Below, in pieces: positions 36,917 through 51,900 of a stretch of DNA of 64,000 nt (position 1 is its first letter; each line of letters begins with the position of its first letter). This stretch comes from Branchiostoma floridae. Its lineage: Eukaryota; Chordata; Leptocardii; Amphioxiformes; Branchiostomatidae. Under the pieces are notes generated by a model that had not been told where the DNA came from, made no database searches, and saw nothing but the letters and a program-made list of their open reading frames with translations. The translations under genes were made by a program, and so were the position numbers. The stretch covers positions 6,799,331 to 6,863,330 of the forward strand of contig NC_049987.1 of NCBI RefSeq assembly GCF_000003815.2. Reading direction: 5' to 3'.

Positions 36917-39900
36917 GTACAGCACTGTAGGTACACAAGAAAGCCTGTAAGAGCTGCAGTGTGTATGATGTACGTATACAACATTGATTGTGCAGCGTGC
37001 ATGAAAAAGCCTCCAAGGGTTGCGGTCGTCTTCAACTTCCTCTAAAGTATGAAATGATTTCCAAAATACAATAGCTTTACGCTGGTGCAAAATGCCATAC
37101 AGAATACAGCAATTATATACTGGAATGCTTTTCATCACACTTGAGTTACTGTGACAGACTTTGATTGAGATAACTCCTTACTTCAAGGTAGGAAAAGTTC
37201 ATTCCAATCGATATTGTTGCGGTTTGTCTGACTGTGATGTTGCCCCATCCCTCGGCAAGATGCATCTTTTATGACTACACGTCGGCCTTGTCAGTTTGAA
37301 TCACCAGTAATTGATGTCAGTGGGGGCAATTCTTATCCTTTCAAGCAGTTAATAACCACCATTGCAAGCCTTGTGGGATGTGCGGTTGTACATTATCCAT
37401 GCGAACTATTCTGCTCATCAGGGACGATCTCGCGTGACCTTTCGTGACCTTTGGGTCACGGTTGACCGAGTTCATCGCCATGTTGCTTTCTTGTCTGCAG
37501 GAATTTCGATATCTGAAGAACGCGATTGTGAAGCCAGCTAAGAAGTGTAAAACTTCATAATCACCAACTGGTTTTGGCGAGATGCTTCAGGTTACGGAGG
37601 GCAAAGAAGTAGAAAGAGTAAAAACTTGAATCAAAATCTCCAGCTGAAGATCACCATCCGACAACGCCGGATTTTCGAAAACGGTGACGTTAACATCTAC
37701 ACCTAGATCAATTAAATAAAAGATTAATAAAGTACTTTTCTGGAGAGTAAAAAGTAGCGTATAGTACTTCTACATTGCAGCCTAAATATTATGCAATAGC
37801 TCATTTTATCTTCTGTCAATATATAGACACAGCTTTTAGCACATTCGTTTTAGGTGCGGCCAGTTATAAAAGCTTTTCGGACATTCGTTTTAGGTGAGGC
37901 CAGCTAAAGCTAGGCGGAATTTCATGCCTTTAATCTATATGAATTTAGATTGACAATTTCAGCTTCCAGATCCCGTGCTTACGAAGCAATCAACAACTGA
38001 TACAGAATTCCAACTACAAGTCTGACGTCAACTTTAGACTAGATGCAGGTACTCTCGGCAGAGCTTTAGAAATAAAAATGTGGTAACATTGATTTCATTT
38101 CCTTCGAAGAAAACCATCAAATACTTTGTAAATAACGTTGACATCTGCTAAGTAGACAATATTACTTTCTTCACTTTCATTGTTCATGATAAAGGCAAAA
38201 TTCTACAGACTTATAATATCAGCTGTCACTTTGTACCCATGATGGAGAGTGAGAGTGAAACGTAAAACGTCCACAGATTCTCGGTGATGTTTTAAGTAGA
38301 TCCGGGAGCGTCAGGTTTCTTAAACTGCTCTTGAGAAGCAAGGAGTTGTGCTGGTTTGAGATGCCTTAGCTGTGCACGGGTTTAAGGTAAGTAGAGGAAA
38401 GGCACAGGCACAGAGGTAGTAGTGTAAGCCGCAATGCGGTACAGATTTCGCCTTCAGGCGCTAAGGTGGTGTGGTGAGTGGTATGATGAGGTGTCACTGC
38501 ATCTTACAGCTTTCAACGTTCCTGTCCATACTGTAATGGTTCGGTCGTCTCAGCTGTGCACGGTACGGGATTATGTGAGGTACGGGAATACCACAGGCAC
38601 AACATTATATAAGCATTATGTAAGTGATGCACGGAAGATTTGCACGGAGGCCATGTTTCGTTATGTGTAACAGGTTCTGTTATTCATTTACCGTATCAAG
38701 TTATTACTAAATATTCATTCAACGACAGTTTGCACTTCTATATGCATTCAGGCTCATTCCCAGCTTACTTATCCAGCCGCTCGATTTATTTTAACGCAAA
38801 TGCAACACGAAATTCGCAAGCTTTCCTGTGAAAATATCCCCTCTACTCGTAATCCTATCTCGCAGCAGCTCACTCCACCTCTCCAACATGTCCATACTTA
38901 TCAGAGAACTCTATAATGTACTTTCCTTTGCGCCACTATCTGCAAAATAACACACCACCCACACGTCTGGTCCGAACGAGGCAGGGGAAAAGTCTATGTG
39001 TCTACATCAGCAGAGCTAACCCTTTGTGATAGCCACAGGCTAGTTATGCAGCCCCACTTGTGCGTCTTGAAATGGCAAATGCCAGACTTATGAAAGATAC
39101 AGAAAAAAAAGCACCAGACAGAATCAGTAACACTGGATTAGGTAGTTTCCATTTGGGACGTCGGAGCCGCACTGCTATTCATGCATTCATCAGCCACTGC
39201 CTGCTGGTAGAGTTTAGAGTTAGCGTGAAGTGTAAAACTTGAAAGATGAAAGGGAAGACTTCGTGTATATTTTACGGCGTACAAAAGCCCTTTGGGATGT
39301 GACTTTGCACCATTGCTGGGCCATTCTGCTAGAAAAGATAGAGTTATATGTAACTGTCCATTCCATGAAGCCCTGCTGGATATCCATTCTAAGTAAACGC
39401 TACTTTATGCCCATTTAAAGTAAAGGTTGGTGTATGTTTATTATGTCTGAACGAAGTTATCGGAAACACAAAGACTGTCGGCTAAGAGCAGCACAATAAT
39501 GAAGTTTAGGGTCAAGGCGTTTGGAAACTTTCACTTTACCATGGAGTCCACTTGCTGTAGAATGGAGAGAACGCTCTTCTGATTCTATGTATGGCGCATA
39601 GACAACAGCAATCCATGTCACTTCGCAAACTTCATCCACGGCCCGAAGATGGATTCTCTAATACCTTCACAACAGAAAACTATCATCTCAGAAATCGTTA
39701 TCTACCAAACTTTCTTGCAATATAGAGAAGGCAAAACTCTTAACAATAGTTAATTGACGGACTCAACTTCGATTCTACCCTTTTACATGCCACAGCAGAA
39801 AGCTAGTTTACTTCAAACCTTTCCAAACTTTGAATGTTAGGGAACCTTTATGAACCCTATCTTTATGCACCCGAAGTGCCAGCTTAGATTTTGCTTATGA

Positions 39901-42900
39901 TATGACCTCGCACATTCTTTTATGACTTTTCAAAATTGGCTCGTAGAAGTTTAGATAATTTATGGCTTGTGTTTTTATGTTATTGATGTTGACATGAATT
40001 GTTTAATGACTGTTCAGAGACCATGTTCACAGAATATTGTTTCGCGTGTAATATACTACTGAGCTTCTAGACCAGATCAGCTACAATCGGCATGATTGAT
40101 GTCATAATTGTATGACATATAGGTGGTATTAGTTATCGGGGGGAACTACGCCGAAGTGTGAATCCTTTGACACTAACAGTTAATCTCGACCTGGTTCGTT
40201 TATGAGTCATTAAAAAAATAGACTATGCAAGCATATTTTACTCAGTAGTAAGATATATCCTGGTATAATGTCCTCCGAAAGTTTGATGTGACGAATGCAA
40301 ACGAATGAGACCGCCTGGTGCTTGTTTTTCTCTCACCGTAGGGGGGATTTAAGTTTCAACCTTTTAGCTGAAAAGGCACCCTTGCCATAGATGGACAGCA
40401 ATGGTAGCATAGATAAGTTCGTTAGGAGCCACCGTGTCCCGTAGCTGTAGCCATAAACGCAAAGGTTAAGCGTTCTTGTCCATTACAGAGTACAGGAACT
40501 GTCGTCTGAGAGCAGGTTAAACGGTGAAGTGATGGCGGGGTTTACGGTAAGTGTGCGTGTTGGTGCTATAACCGTGAGATGTTTTCTTGTAAGCCTTAGC
40601 GTTGTAGCTTTACATATCTTAGACGTAGAAATCGTGAAGTTTTGACCTTTTTCCCCTTAGTTTTCAAGGCTGGTTATCAAGTTCATGACATCGTCGACCA
40701 ATATAACATCGTCCGATACAGTTTTAGTAATAACCTCTACTATGGATAGTATGTGTTTTCGGGACAAACCTTGAAATCATTTAAAATTACATGAAGTATA
40801 CCATATAACCTGCTCATTAAGAAAACCGATAAACCCTTTAATCTCTATGTTGCAACAGTATCAGTGAAAACGTAAAAATTTCTTTAATATCATCATTCCT
40901 AGTGCAGCTGTGTCATACAGGCAGCGTAATAAACCAAGCTGTACAATTTAATGAGCTTTAATGAATGTAGGTGAATTATCATTTACAGCAAAATCCTCTA
41001 GCACTTTAATATTGTGAAGTTACCAACTGGGCGTCATAACCATACAGGGATCAGGCCCTTGGGGATATCGCCGGGAACTGTTATTAGTTATTAAACATAA
41101 ACTGTTGTATTTATTACAGACAGGATTAAAATTATCAACAGGATCAGAATGAAGGCGATTGACCCCAATGGTTTATCTCCACCAGGAGAAAGTAAACCCA
41201 TGTATAAAGGCATCTCGTAATCCCAAATGCACGAGAAGTACCAAGATGTTATGGAGGATCCACGTTTTGTTGTGCGTTATCAGTAGTGTACATGTCCCCG
41301 TAAGCCGGATTTCTATCTCAAATAACATCAACTCGTCAAGAGACGAATTAAAAGTTCACATTCGACAGACCTATAGACATTAGCAACCTTGATCTGTCCC
41401 TGGTGCTGAAATTAATGTTATAGTGTAAAGACCACTTCCCAGAGTTCTGTGCGTGTGGCTTAACTTGTCTGGCTATTTGATTGGGATTCTTCCCTTTCTT
41501 CTCATCTGTCCTCGTAACTGTTTTCCCATGGGTACCCTTGAATGTTATCGTTACGGCCAGACTTAACGGCATTGCGACATGTCTTGGTACATTTAATGTC
41601 TGACTTTATTTCTTTACCAGCTGAAAGCAGAATGTTGCCGAGAACTGGCAAAATAAAATTAATTCTGTTGCAGTTTTACCAATACATTTTCGTCATTTTT
41701 CAGCCGAAACAGAGCTCCCCGTACCTTCTGTGCCTGATAAAACACAATTGAACGCATTATGTTTGTTTTCTATCCTCAAATTTATCTTTTTTATTATTGT
41801 TCTCATGTCTAATTCAGGCATATCCCTCTCAAATGCATGCACTTGCTGACTGGCTCAAAGTCCATAATACGTTTTTTTAGTTCTGCCTCGGTAAGCACAT
41901 TTGTGAACCATTCACGTCCGTCCGCCTGTCTCTTCTTACATCCTCAACCTTAAGGAACTCCCCCGTGATTGAGGAACTATTGACGGCAGGTAACGTGTAG
42001 GAAATAGGATACATTAATCAGTGGCACGATATGAAACTTCACGCGATCAACTTCCTATTAACTATGATCCTCTTCCTGCGTATCAGACACGCATGGGGGA
42101 AAAACGGTCAGGTACGAAGCGACCAGGCGACAGATTTGGTCTGTAATGTGCGGAAGATTGAGGGGGAGGATTCTTCCGTGACGTCAGGAAACTGGTGAAA
42201 AATGACTGTAATAACCCAAACGCCGCCTTGCTCATTTACCGAGTTGAAAGGCTCACATTCAGAAATTGAACATTACTTAAATCAATTCAGTTTGACTCCA
42301 TGAACACACTTAAGAGGTCGACCTCTGATTACCGTAAGTACGAAGAAATTGCACGAACGATTTCACAGCAGGACGAAAAACCATTTGGACAGTCTATATC
42401 ACATCCACTTCGGCCGGAATGTGTTCAAAAACTTAAAGTTACTGAAATCAATTCAGTCTAGCCGCATGGATCCGTACTAAAGAAGTAGACCTTTCTTCGA
42501 AGAAATTGTACAGAAGATTTCACAGCGATGCGTCAGGACATTAGGACAGTCATTTATATTAGAGCAATGGACGTTACTGAGATCAATTGTGCACAAATGA
42601 ATGGTAGTATGTCCCACCGTAAGTATGTTGAAAAAAAGTAAAGTAGAATCAGGGACATTTAGGCAGTAATATATCGGCATACTTTACAGGTTGACCTCAC
42701 ATCGCAGAAATTACACAAACGACTTCACAGCTGGAGAGACACAGGGACACAGTGACCAAAGTATAGTCATAAATTGAATGTTTTTGGACGTAGTTGAATT
42801 GGTTTTCTTGAAATGAATATCAGTGTTTTCCATATTTTGGACTTTCGGCCTCAAGCAGTCTTACCCTAAGCATGTTGAATGCGCATGGTGAAATTTAAAG

Positions 42901-45900
42901 TACTAGTAAGTCCCCAAAACATTCGGTCAGTCATAAAAGACAACTACCATAGCCAGACGAAATACTGAGGCCTGCTTTCATGCAAGCAATGTTGCTCAAA
43001 TGCATGACTTATTTCCTCCTATCAGATACAATCAGCATAACAAGGCGCACTGGTCTCTACATTCAACTGTTTCATATGCTGGTTTTCTATCCTGCACATA
43101 AAGATGCCGTCGTACGACTGAAGGAGATTTGGGGAAAATCCCACTGCAGTATCTTGACCAGAAAAGAAGAAACACAGAACGAACCATTGATCTATTCTAT
43201 GGTTATCCAGGAATTAGGACAGGGATTTGTGAGAAAGATGAGTTGAGCACTAAAGTAAAAGAGAGTTTGGTTTGAATGAGACCATTTCTCCACAGACAAG
43301 GCTGGAGAAGCTAAAATCACCAGCCGGGATTCGGGGACGTCAGATGATGGAAAGCGTCTATTACTTTTTGTACAACTGTGCTAGTATTTCATTAAACGCC
43401 TACTTTCATCTTAACCACCCACAATTCGATTTACATCTGTACTGCAGATTGCTTTGCGTAGGGGGTAAGCCTTTTTACATGCGTTTGGACGGTTATGTAT
43501 CAGAACCAATTTTTGCCAGAATGCAGTCAGAAATTGAACACTACTGAAGCCAGATTTTGTTGGCAGCTATCTGATTTCCTTCAATTTCACCAAGCTTCAT
43601 GTGGAATCCCCAAGTGTGGAACAAACGGCGCCATTTGATTACGCACGAACATTTGATGTCAGTTACATTCTGCTCCTAGATGTATTCCGGTAAAGGTGGC
43701 ACTAACATATGACTGTCCAAATGTCCGCGCTCATCACTGTGAAATAGTCAATGCAATTTCTACATACTTAAGGTCAGAGGAGACATGTTTCTTCAATATG
43801 GACCCATGGGGTTACACGGACTCGATTTTATGAATGTACATCTTCAGAACGCATTGCTGTATGTTTGTAAAAACAAACATCTGTGTGATGTCGCAACCTA
43901 CTGAGAGCCCTCTTCCGATTTCATTTTCCATATGGGAGTTGGAAATATAGCCACGAGCGCGCCGCAACAGTTAGAGCTGCAACGTTTCTTCCCTGATAAA
44001 TGTTACAAACTTTTGTCCACCTGGGCCCATACCCGGCCCATTCCCTGGGTCCATCCATTCATATTTACATTTTCCTGTCCATGTACGATATGGCCGTGGC
44101 CTGGCAAACGTCGTGTGACCATTGTACGATTGTTAACGTTTTTTTTTTGTTTTGCTTTCGGGGACAGTCGTGTTTGTGTGCTGTGTAAGTGGTTGGTTAC
44201 GTCACAGCCTGCTTAAAAATAGTATTGCATCAACATCGTACGACGCGGCCCAGGGTTGTAGCCAGGCTGAAATTTTTTTCAGTCCCCTTGATTTTGAACG
44301 GGAATCCTATCGACCACCGAAGGCATGGCGTGACGTTGCACGTCATTTCTAGGGGGTCTGGGTCCCAGAAAATTTTTAAATCAAGACCCTCTGAAACACT
44401 ATTTCCTGCATTTTGAGGTGCAATTTTTTTTTATATATCTTTACATATCAATTTTTGTCTGTCCCAAGGGACGGAATGGGGAAAACTTTTTTCAGTCCCC
44501 AGCTGCAAAATTCCTTCAAAGGACTGAAGGACAGGTGCTGGCTACAACCCTTTTTTCGAGAACTTTATTTCTTCCCAGTGGGAGGCAGTATGAACGCTGA
44601 CAGGTGGATGTCTGTTATCTTTGAGCAGATTCGCCAATATATTTTCCATGTTTTGTCGGCAATTAGGGTATAAGCTAACTTTGTAAATCAGTCTGGGTAA
44701 TACAAGATCTATGTCCTGGTTCATCCATATAACTGCTATACATCCTAACTTCCCCACTGTTATAGATGAAGAGGAGACGACCCAACTATTAAAGGGGAAT
44801 TCCACTCCAGACGGGACTGTTATTTTCCGATAGATATTAATTGTAGAAGTGACAAATGTATGCTATGTACCATTATACGAAAGAGAACCCATTAGCCCCA
44901 CGCGCATCAAAAAGCATTCAGTCTTCTACAAAACTCCCCAAGTACCCTCTAATTAAATTAAATCAATCTCAGCCTATGGCTGAATACAATGTGCCTGACT
45001 TAAGATAGGATACAAAGCTAATTTCAGGGGCGCTAGGAAAAACACGTCTTGATATGTGTTCTTTGATATCTTGTGAACAATTGACCTTCTTGGTGTGCTT
45101 AGCGCCCCTCATTTACGCCAAAAATATTCACGATAAAGGAAGTGTCTACACGTATAGGGAATACATGGGTAGGGTCTGCATGGGTTTAGTGAGTGTCATG
45201 TTGTTTTACAAACACACGTTGCGTAATTCGCCACAAGTGGACTTCCACAAAAGGTCGGCTGATCATGTATTCATTGATACATTATCTATTGGAAAATAAC
45301 ACTCTCTTCTGGAGTGGAATGCCTCTTTAACACCATGGAACCCACACGTCATACAACGTATTAGAAGACGTGGTTAGGTCTTCCCCTGCCTTCATTTAAA
45401 GTCGAACTCGGTAAAGGTACAATTAGCTAATTAGAAGTTTCTGACTAGTTTCTGATATTTCAGTTTTGAACACTATGATAAAATATACTTTTCCTGGTAC
45501 ATGTATCAATGATTAGCCCTCAGGTGTGATTTGGCAATAACCTTATCATTATTGTTATTATGCGTGGCCATAACGTAACATCTGGCATGAAGATAACCAG
45601 CCAGTGAAGAATAAACGGAGTAGGAAACCGTTGGAATACAAATCAAAGGAACAGTGAAGTGAGTAAAGGTTTAGTGAAGTGAGTCTGAAATATTACCACG
45701 GCAGCTCGGTGGCTGTTAAGGGTTGTGCATAAAGGTGCGCTCCCACCGCACTTGTGTCAAGCTTGCGTCACTGCGGGGCTCGTTCACTGCGACATTACAA
45801 GTTTCGGCGTTATGTAGAAAGTGAAGATGATAGAAAATGTTAATGTGTGTTATTCCGTACCTTGTTCTCTCCATCTATATTGTACAGCACGCATACGTAC

Positions 45901-48900
45901 AGAATGTAAGCCATAGGTGGGATAAAGCTCCCTGAGTTTACGAAGGGGGCAATGTCGAAGGGCTTGAGGATCTGGACTGGTGATAGTATGCCCCCAAACA
46001 TGTTTATCACTCCTCACAATCACACTTTCCCATTAAAAGTACAGGAATGTACTTTGAAGTACATTGCTTCACTGGGGCATAATCGTGGACATACATTTAG
46101 CGTCATTATGTCAAATAGCCTCTCTAGCTGAAAAACTAAAATCGTAATCGCAGCATTGACTTTATTGGACACAATATCTTTTTATTCCTTCAAATGAGTG
46201 GGGAAATCTCTATACTTTCTTGTATGTTATTTCTTTATTGATTCATATTGCAGACTATATATTGTATGGTTTGCACTGCTTCGGCATAAGCTCTAACAAC
46301 ACTCTACTTTTTGAATACATTTATCATAGCTGAAGTGAAGTAACGGTAGAAGTATCCTGAAAGAGCCTTTCCGTACGGCATACATCATGGTCGTTAGATC
46401 TACTCAGCACGGGTGGACGGTATAATTTCTCCATCAGCGCGAAGCTGTGTTCCCCAGTAAAACCGTTACTCGCAGCGTTGGTAAATCTGTATAAGTCGAC
46501 TTCTGTCCGGCATACCTCTTTGTGAGTTATGATAGTAAGGTGTTTATATAGCTTCGCTGCCAGTAAGTGTGTCATTTTCATGTCAAATCTACCGGCAAAC
46601 AAATAGTCTCACTCAACTTTTCAAGAGAAAAAGAGTATCATGAACCGGCCCATACTCAATAACTGGACGAAATGGAGGAATAAATGGTGCGTATTGTGTA
46701 ACTAACGTCTCAGATACATCTACTCCCTTCAGGTATAAGGCATAAAATGTTAGCATCTTCGCGAAGCCACGTCCTCAGGAAAAAAAAACATAACTCGCGG
46801 CATTCGTCAATCTCTATACATCAACAATGTTAGCAATGCACGTATTACGTTACTCCTGACAGCAACGGGCAATATCATGGTTCCGTCTTTTTACGAATAC
46901 CTTTCTGCGAACCCATAAAAAACCAAAGTGACTTCTGAAGTGAGACATAGCAAAATCAACATACCATATCTACCTCATCATACACTATGGTACGGCTGCT
47001 GTTACGCGTGTGTTCCGTAGCTTATGACAGCTTTATGCAGAAGTAATGCTGTAATATCCTCTTACACCGGCGTATTCCAGTACCCCTACAAAAGTCAAAC
47101 TCAGCCACTTAGGAACAAAATCACCCCATGAGCCGGTCCAATCGCCCCATCACTGCACAAAATGGCAGGTGTAAAGACGCAGTGAGCAGATGCAGTGGTG
47201 CTGCACAGGTTCCCCGAGATGATAACACGCGCGTTTTGTGGTGACGGATTGCCCGGAGTCATGTGTAAATACTGTAGGTCCGAGACGTCATGTCAAGGTG
47301 ACGTTTTCATGCCTTTTGAAATCCCCTGGGGTGCAGGAGATTGCAGGGTCGGCCGGCCGGGACTGAGCCGGTAATCTTCACTGTGAAGACAGGGTCATTG
47401 GGGTGAAACGTCTTCCGTTCCGAGTAAAAAAACTAAGGGTCACACAAGAAGAAAAAAAATAGCTATTCATGTATTAATTCCGCAGGGGGTGTAAGGAGCT
47501 TGGAAACTTCCCTTATATAGTAAAACGGGAGAAATAAATGGCACTAATGACTGCATAAAACACAACAATTTTCAGACAAAATGTTTGCGTTATCAGTGTA
47601 AATGCCACCCGAACAATTCCACGTTTCTGCCATACATCAAAGATAACTATTTCCCCTTAAACGTCCCGTACGCATTGTTTTACCATCAGATTATTTATAG
47701 TTTATAAATCAAACGGAAATTGGCCTCATGGCTGCTTTTCACTGATAGGAAAGTTTGGTTTGTACACATTCACTGCCATATCAGACTGGTGCTTGCCTCT
47801 CTATCCTTGTCACTACTCGCTGGGTCGTTTTTCCCATTCCAATAGAGTTGCTCTATAAACTTTATTTGATAAACGGCTTAACCCAACTTAAAGTGTCTTT
47901 ATTACTATGCTGCAGAGGAAACCGACTTAAAAACAACTTATCATTTAATTAAACATCTCCCTTTCGTAGCGCGGTTCTCCTAATGGTTTCCCACTGAAAC
48001 GAGTCCATAGCTCAGCCAGCGGAAGAACGCATTTCCCTACCATAGAAAATAACACACGTCTCCATCAGCTGTGACAGAAAGAGGTCGTGTTTCGGCTTTG
48101 ATATTTTTCCTATTGATTTTGGGTCAGCGCGAAGCTTTTGACATGCCTTCATCTCCTGATCCTGAGATAAATCAATAAAGATGAAAGTCTGAGTTGCGGT
48201 GACTTTTTGTTGTGATGACTGGAGACAAATGTTAGGCCAGTGTTGAGGTAGGTAGGTCAACAACACGGCAGTACCTTACATTACCGGCCGGGGCTGACCA
48301 GGGCAGATACACACGGTGATAGGGAGGAACAATGAATACATGAATAAGGCACAGAAAAGTCCGGCATGCTTTATATTTGTCACTCGCTAATACTGGAAAG
48401 TTTCAGAACAAAGATTTGTATGATTGGAGCGGTTGCATGAACTTCATTTTGGGGACAATTTGGTACGGGTGATTCAACTACCTGTTTTTCTCGCCACGTT
48501 TTGTTTGTGACAGAGTCTGCTGTTATAGACTATATATTGTTACATCGGTGCTTCAAGTAATAACTATTTCATAGTTTTGTCGTTACTGAAACTGTCTTGA
48601 TTTGCCATTTGAAAATTTCATTCACTTTGACGGAATTTTAGTGTATTACAATCTTTAAAGTAACCATTGTGGTTTCCTGCATTTCTTACAATGCAAGTAT
48701 TTTCATAAGAAGAAGATGTTAGATTAATGTTACGTTTGAGGAATTTACAATGAAGAACTAGGAATGCAAAAGCTTGGAAGAAAGCCAAAAGACGTCGTAA
48801 TGATATCCAAGAAGTGGCCACAAGGGTCGCGGGGCTGCATATGTATGACGTCACCCAAATTGAACTTGTACTTGTAATGACAGACAAGCGAGTCTGCCTA

Positions 48901-51900
48901 CCAGTTATCTAGGGACAAGGTCTGCACAATAATGGTTTTCTTAACTCTGTGGAATTTACAATTTTCTCTTGGATTGAAAGGCCTAGTTCACGCAGCTGAA
49001 AATCTATATCAAAGCACTTATCAGAAATGCAAGCTACCTATAGGGAATCCTTTATTCCCGTCCCGACTGTGTACAAAAGCCGTGTCTACCACACCTCGTA
49101 TAAAAACTCAACAGTCGCTTTGTTTATCGGTTTCATTCAGCAGTACCGTCAATGTTGAAACCCGCATTCCACTTAATTTTTGATGCTGAATGCGTCAAAT
49201 AAACCCAGCATGAATTTATATCTCCCGTGGCCCCGTGTTATCAAATGTACACATACGATAAGGTGGGGCTTGATTATAATCTTTGTTAATATCCTTTCTT
49301 AAAACTGATCTTACTTTCCATTTGATCCTCGATATTTTTATATTATTCCACGGTAAGTACAGAACCGCTATTGAATCAAACATCACCACATCCACACACG
49401 CGAACTGAATATAAAACATCACCGCACTACTTTCCAAAAGCTTTTGAACAGCCGCCATGGTCGCGTGTGAAGTTCTAACTTGGGGCGTTGCTTCGATGAT
49501 GTCAGTGAACGACTTGCCCACGCGTATTGATTTCTTATGCTTCACTCTTCATATATACTAGCTGAACCCTTGCACCCAGCCGCTCAGAGTAGCAGACTTT
49601 AAGGCGCAGTCATATTCCGCCACCAAACGTCGTGATCTGTTTCACGTTATTCAGCTTTGACCACATTTTCTGCCAATGCCTTGTAACATCGACAACACAT
49701 AAACGAGTGTTCCTAACATGCTGTCGTAAGCTTTACAGAAAGGCAACCTTGAAACATGTATTGATAGATCATCTTACTTCTAGATTCTGTACGGCAATTC
49801 AACCTTTCTCTTTTTTGTATCGCATTCAGGCATGTGATGATTTCAATCACCAGTTTGTGACTCTTGCGACAGATGGTCACTGATCCGGAACAATCCTCAT
49901 ACACGTAACAAGTCGCTGCAAATCCAGAAATCGATGTGAAACGTATTTCATAATAAGAATGTGTGAGTCCGTTATAAAACTAGCGTAAAATGACGGATTA
50001 TGTCACGATATCAAACTGGTAAAACGGGCGCATGGATCGTAAAAAGTCCATTACGATAGATATTGCCAGATTTGTTGTCGCCTAGCGCCTCAATCCTTTG
50101 CACCAATGACACCCGGCTTCTGGGAACAATCAACGAAACTGAAGACTTATCGTTTGAAGTGGCAGAAGACAACATCTGACCTAGCCTACTTCGTGGCAAT
50201 TTTGTAACCACAGAGTACCGTTAAGCCTACATCTATGACTGTTACATATGTAATTGAGAACCGTTATCAGAATGAGAATCTGCCTGTCTGATCAGCAAGG
50301 TCCTGCCCATATGCGTACTCCTGCCGCAGGTCGTGTGGCAGCCGCTGATGAACAGGGTTACTGGAGCGGGAAGCGCAGGTACATTTGAATCATCATAACA
50401 AGGCCATGTTTTCCATGATGGATAAGACATATCGAAACTTGGTCCTTTTTTTTATACACTGAGACCTCGCGAATCCAGCAATGGTGCTATCATACAGTTT
50501 CATCGACACACGGAGATCCTATGCATGGTTCAAGATGATGGGTTTGAGAGGCATTATCAGAGTGTGCCTGTGCAGAACCATATTGAACTCCTACACATCA
50601 GCGCACTACGCCCTGGGCTGGGGTTTAGCAGGTGATGGAAAGCTTGCTGCACCACGAAGTGCCTTCAGGTACAAACAAAAACTAGGCCAACCTTCAACCG
50701 ATAGGAAGACCATACTGAAATTCTTTGTATACTTTGTATGAAAAGATTTGAATTCGCGGAAAGCATGGAATTGTGAGGTTTCAGAAACAAGCGTACACAA
50801 ATGGTTTTAAATGATGGAATTGAAAGATCTTATCAGTGTGTCTGAGAAACAATTACTAAGCCGGGAGGAAGACAGTAGAGGGGATTATCAAAATCTGGCT
50901 TATCTTTGTACACTTTCTAAAAGAAGATCTCTCTAATATTCGCAGCAAGTTCCATTCACACTCTCATGATCAAACTTGCACTTATGATTTTAGATGATAG
51001 AATTACAAGGCGTTATCAACGCCGCCAGGTAAGGTCATATAACATCAATCTTACCAAAGCATAAAACGTACTTAGGGATAAACAAAAACTAGGCCAAGGG
51101 CAAACAGATGCAGACTCGCCGGTGCGGGGAACGTGCGCGGAACTTTTAATAGCTTTTCGCGATAAAGTGTGCGCATAATGAGCAATCCTCCAGAATTAAT
51201 TGCGAGGATTTGTGGTGAATCGTACCGCCCAGATCACGCACAATGCTTCCAGAAACAGGAGCATTTATTCCGTGGGTTGGGGTATTATCTAGTCATTTTA
51301 GGACGGCAAACCCGTCTGTTAAGTACTGGAGACGCCGTCACAATGTGTGCTTACCGATCTTTGCCATCTATTATCGTTCATCAGGATGATCGTTTCTTGT
51401 TGAGAGCAATGTGACAAATCGTTTTCTAGTCACAACATGTCGCCGACAGTTTGTCTAAATACATATTTGTCCGGCCGACATATTCAATCATCATTGAAAG
51501 GACACAAAAGCTTCCCGAGAGATACAACCGGAGCGAGAGTCGGAAATAGGGCTATTTCCCAGCAGAAATAATAGCTATTTCCCTGCAGAAACAAAAATAG
51601 TACTCAAAATTTTAGAATATTGCAAAACGATGCTTTACGAGAGCGGGTAACAAATGGTTGAACTACGCGATACAAATCAGCTGTGGTTGATAAGATTCAG
51701 AGGCACCTTATCAACCCAAACCTTCAACACAAACCTCTGACTCAACCAACAAATCAAACAGTTGTGTTTCGACGTGAATGAATGATGTTGTGAGAGGTGT
51801 TGTTTCATTTGATGCATTTGGTAGGTTTCGTATTCTTATCATAATTTTGTCATCTGCAGCTGTTGTCTGTATCTCTGTGAACAGTTACTAGGCTGACGTG

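Noticed and set aside
47128-47400. Inverted element bounded by CACCCCATGAGCC and CACCCCAATGACCC
   Set aside because: The ends match over fewer than 15 bases, with mismatches and no extended arms or target duplication.
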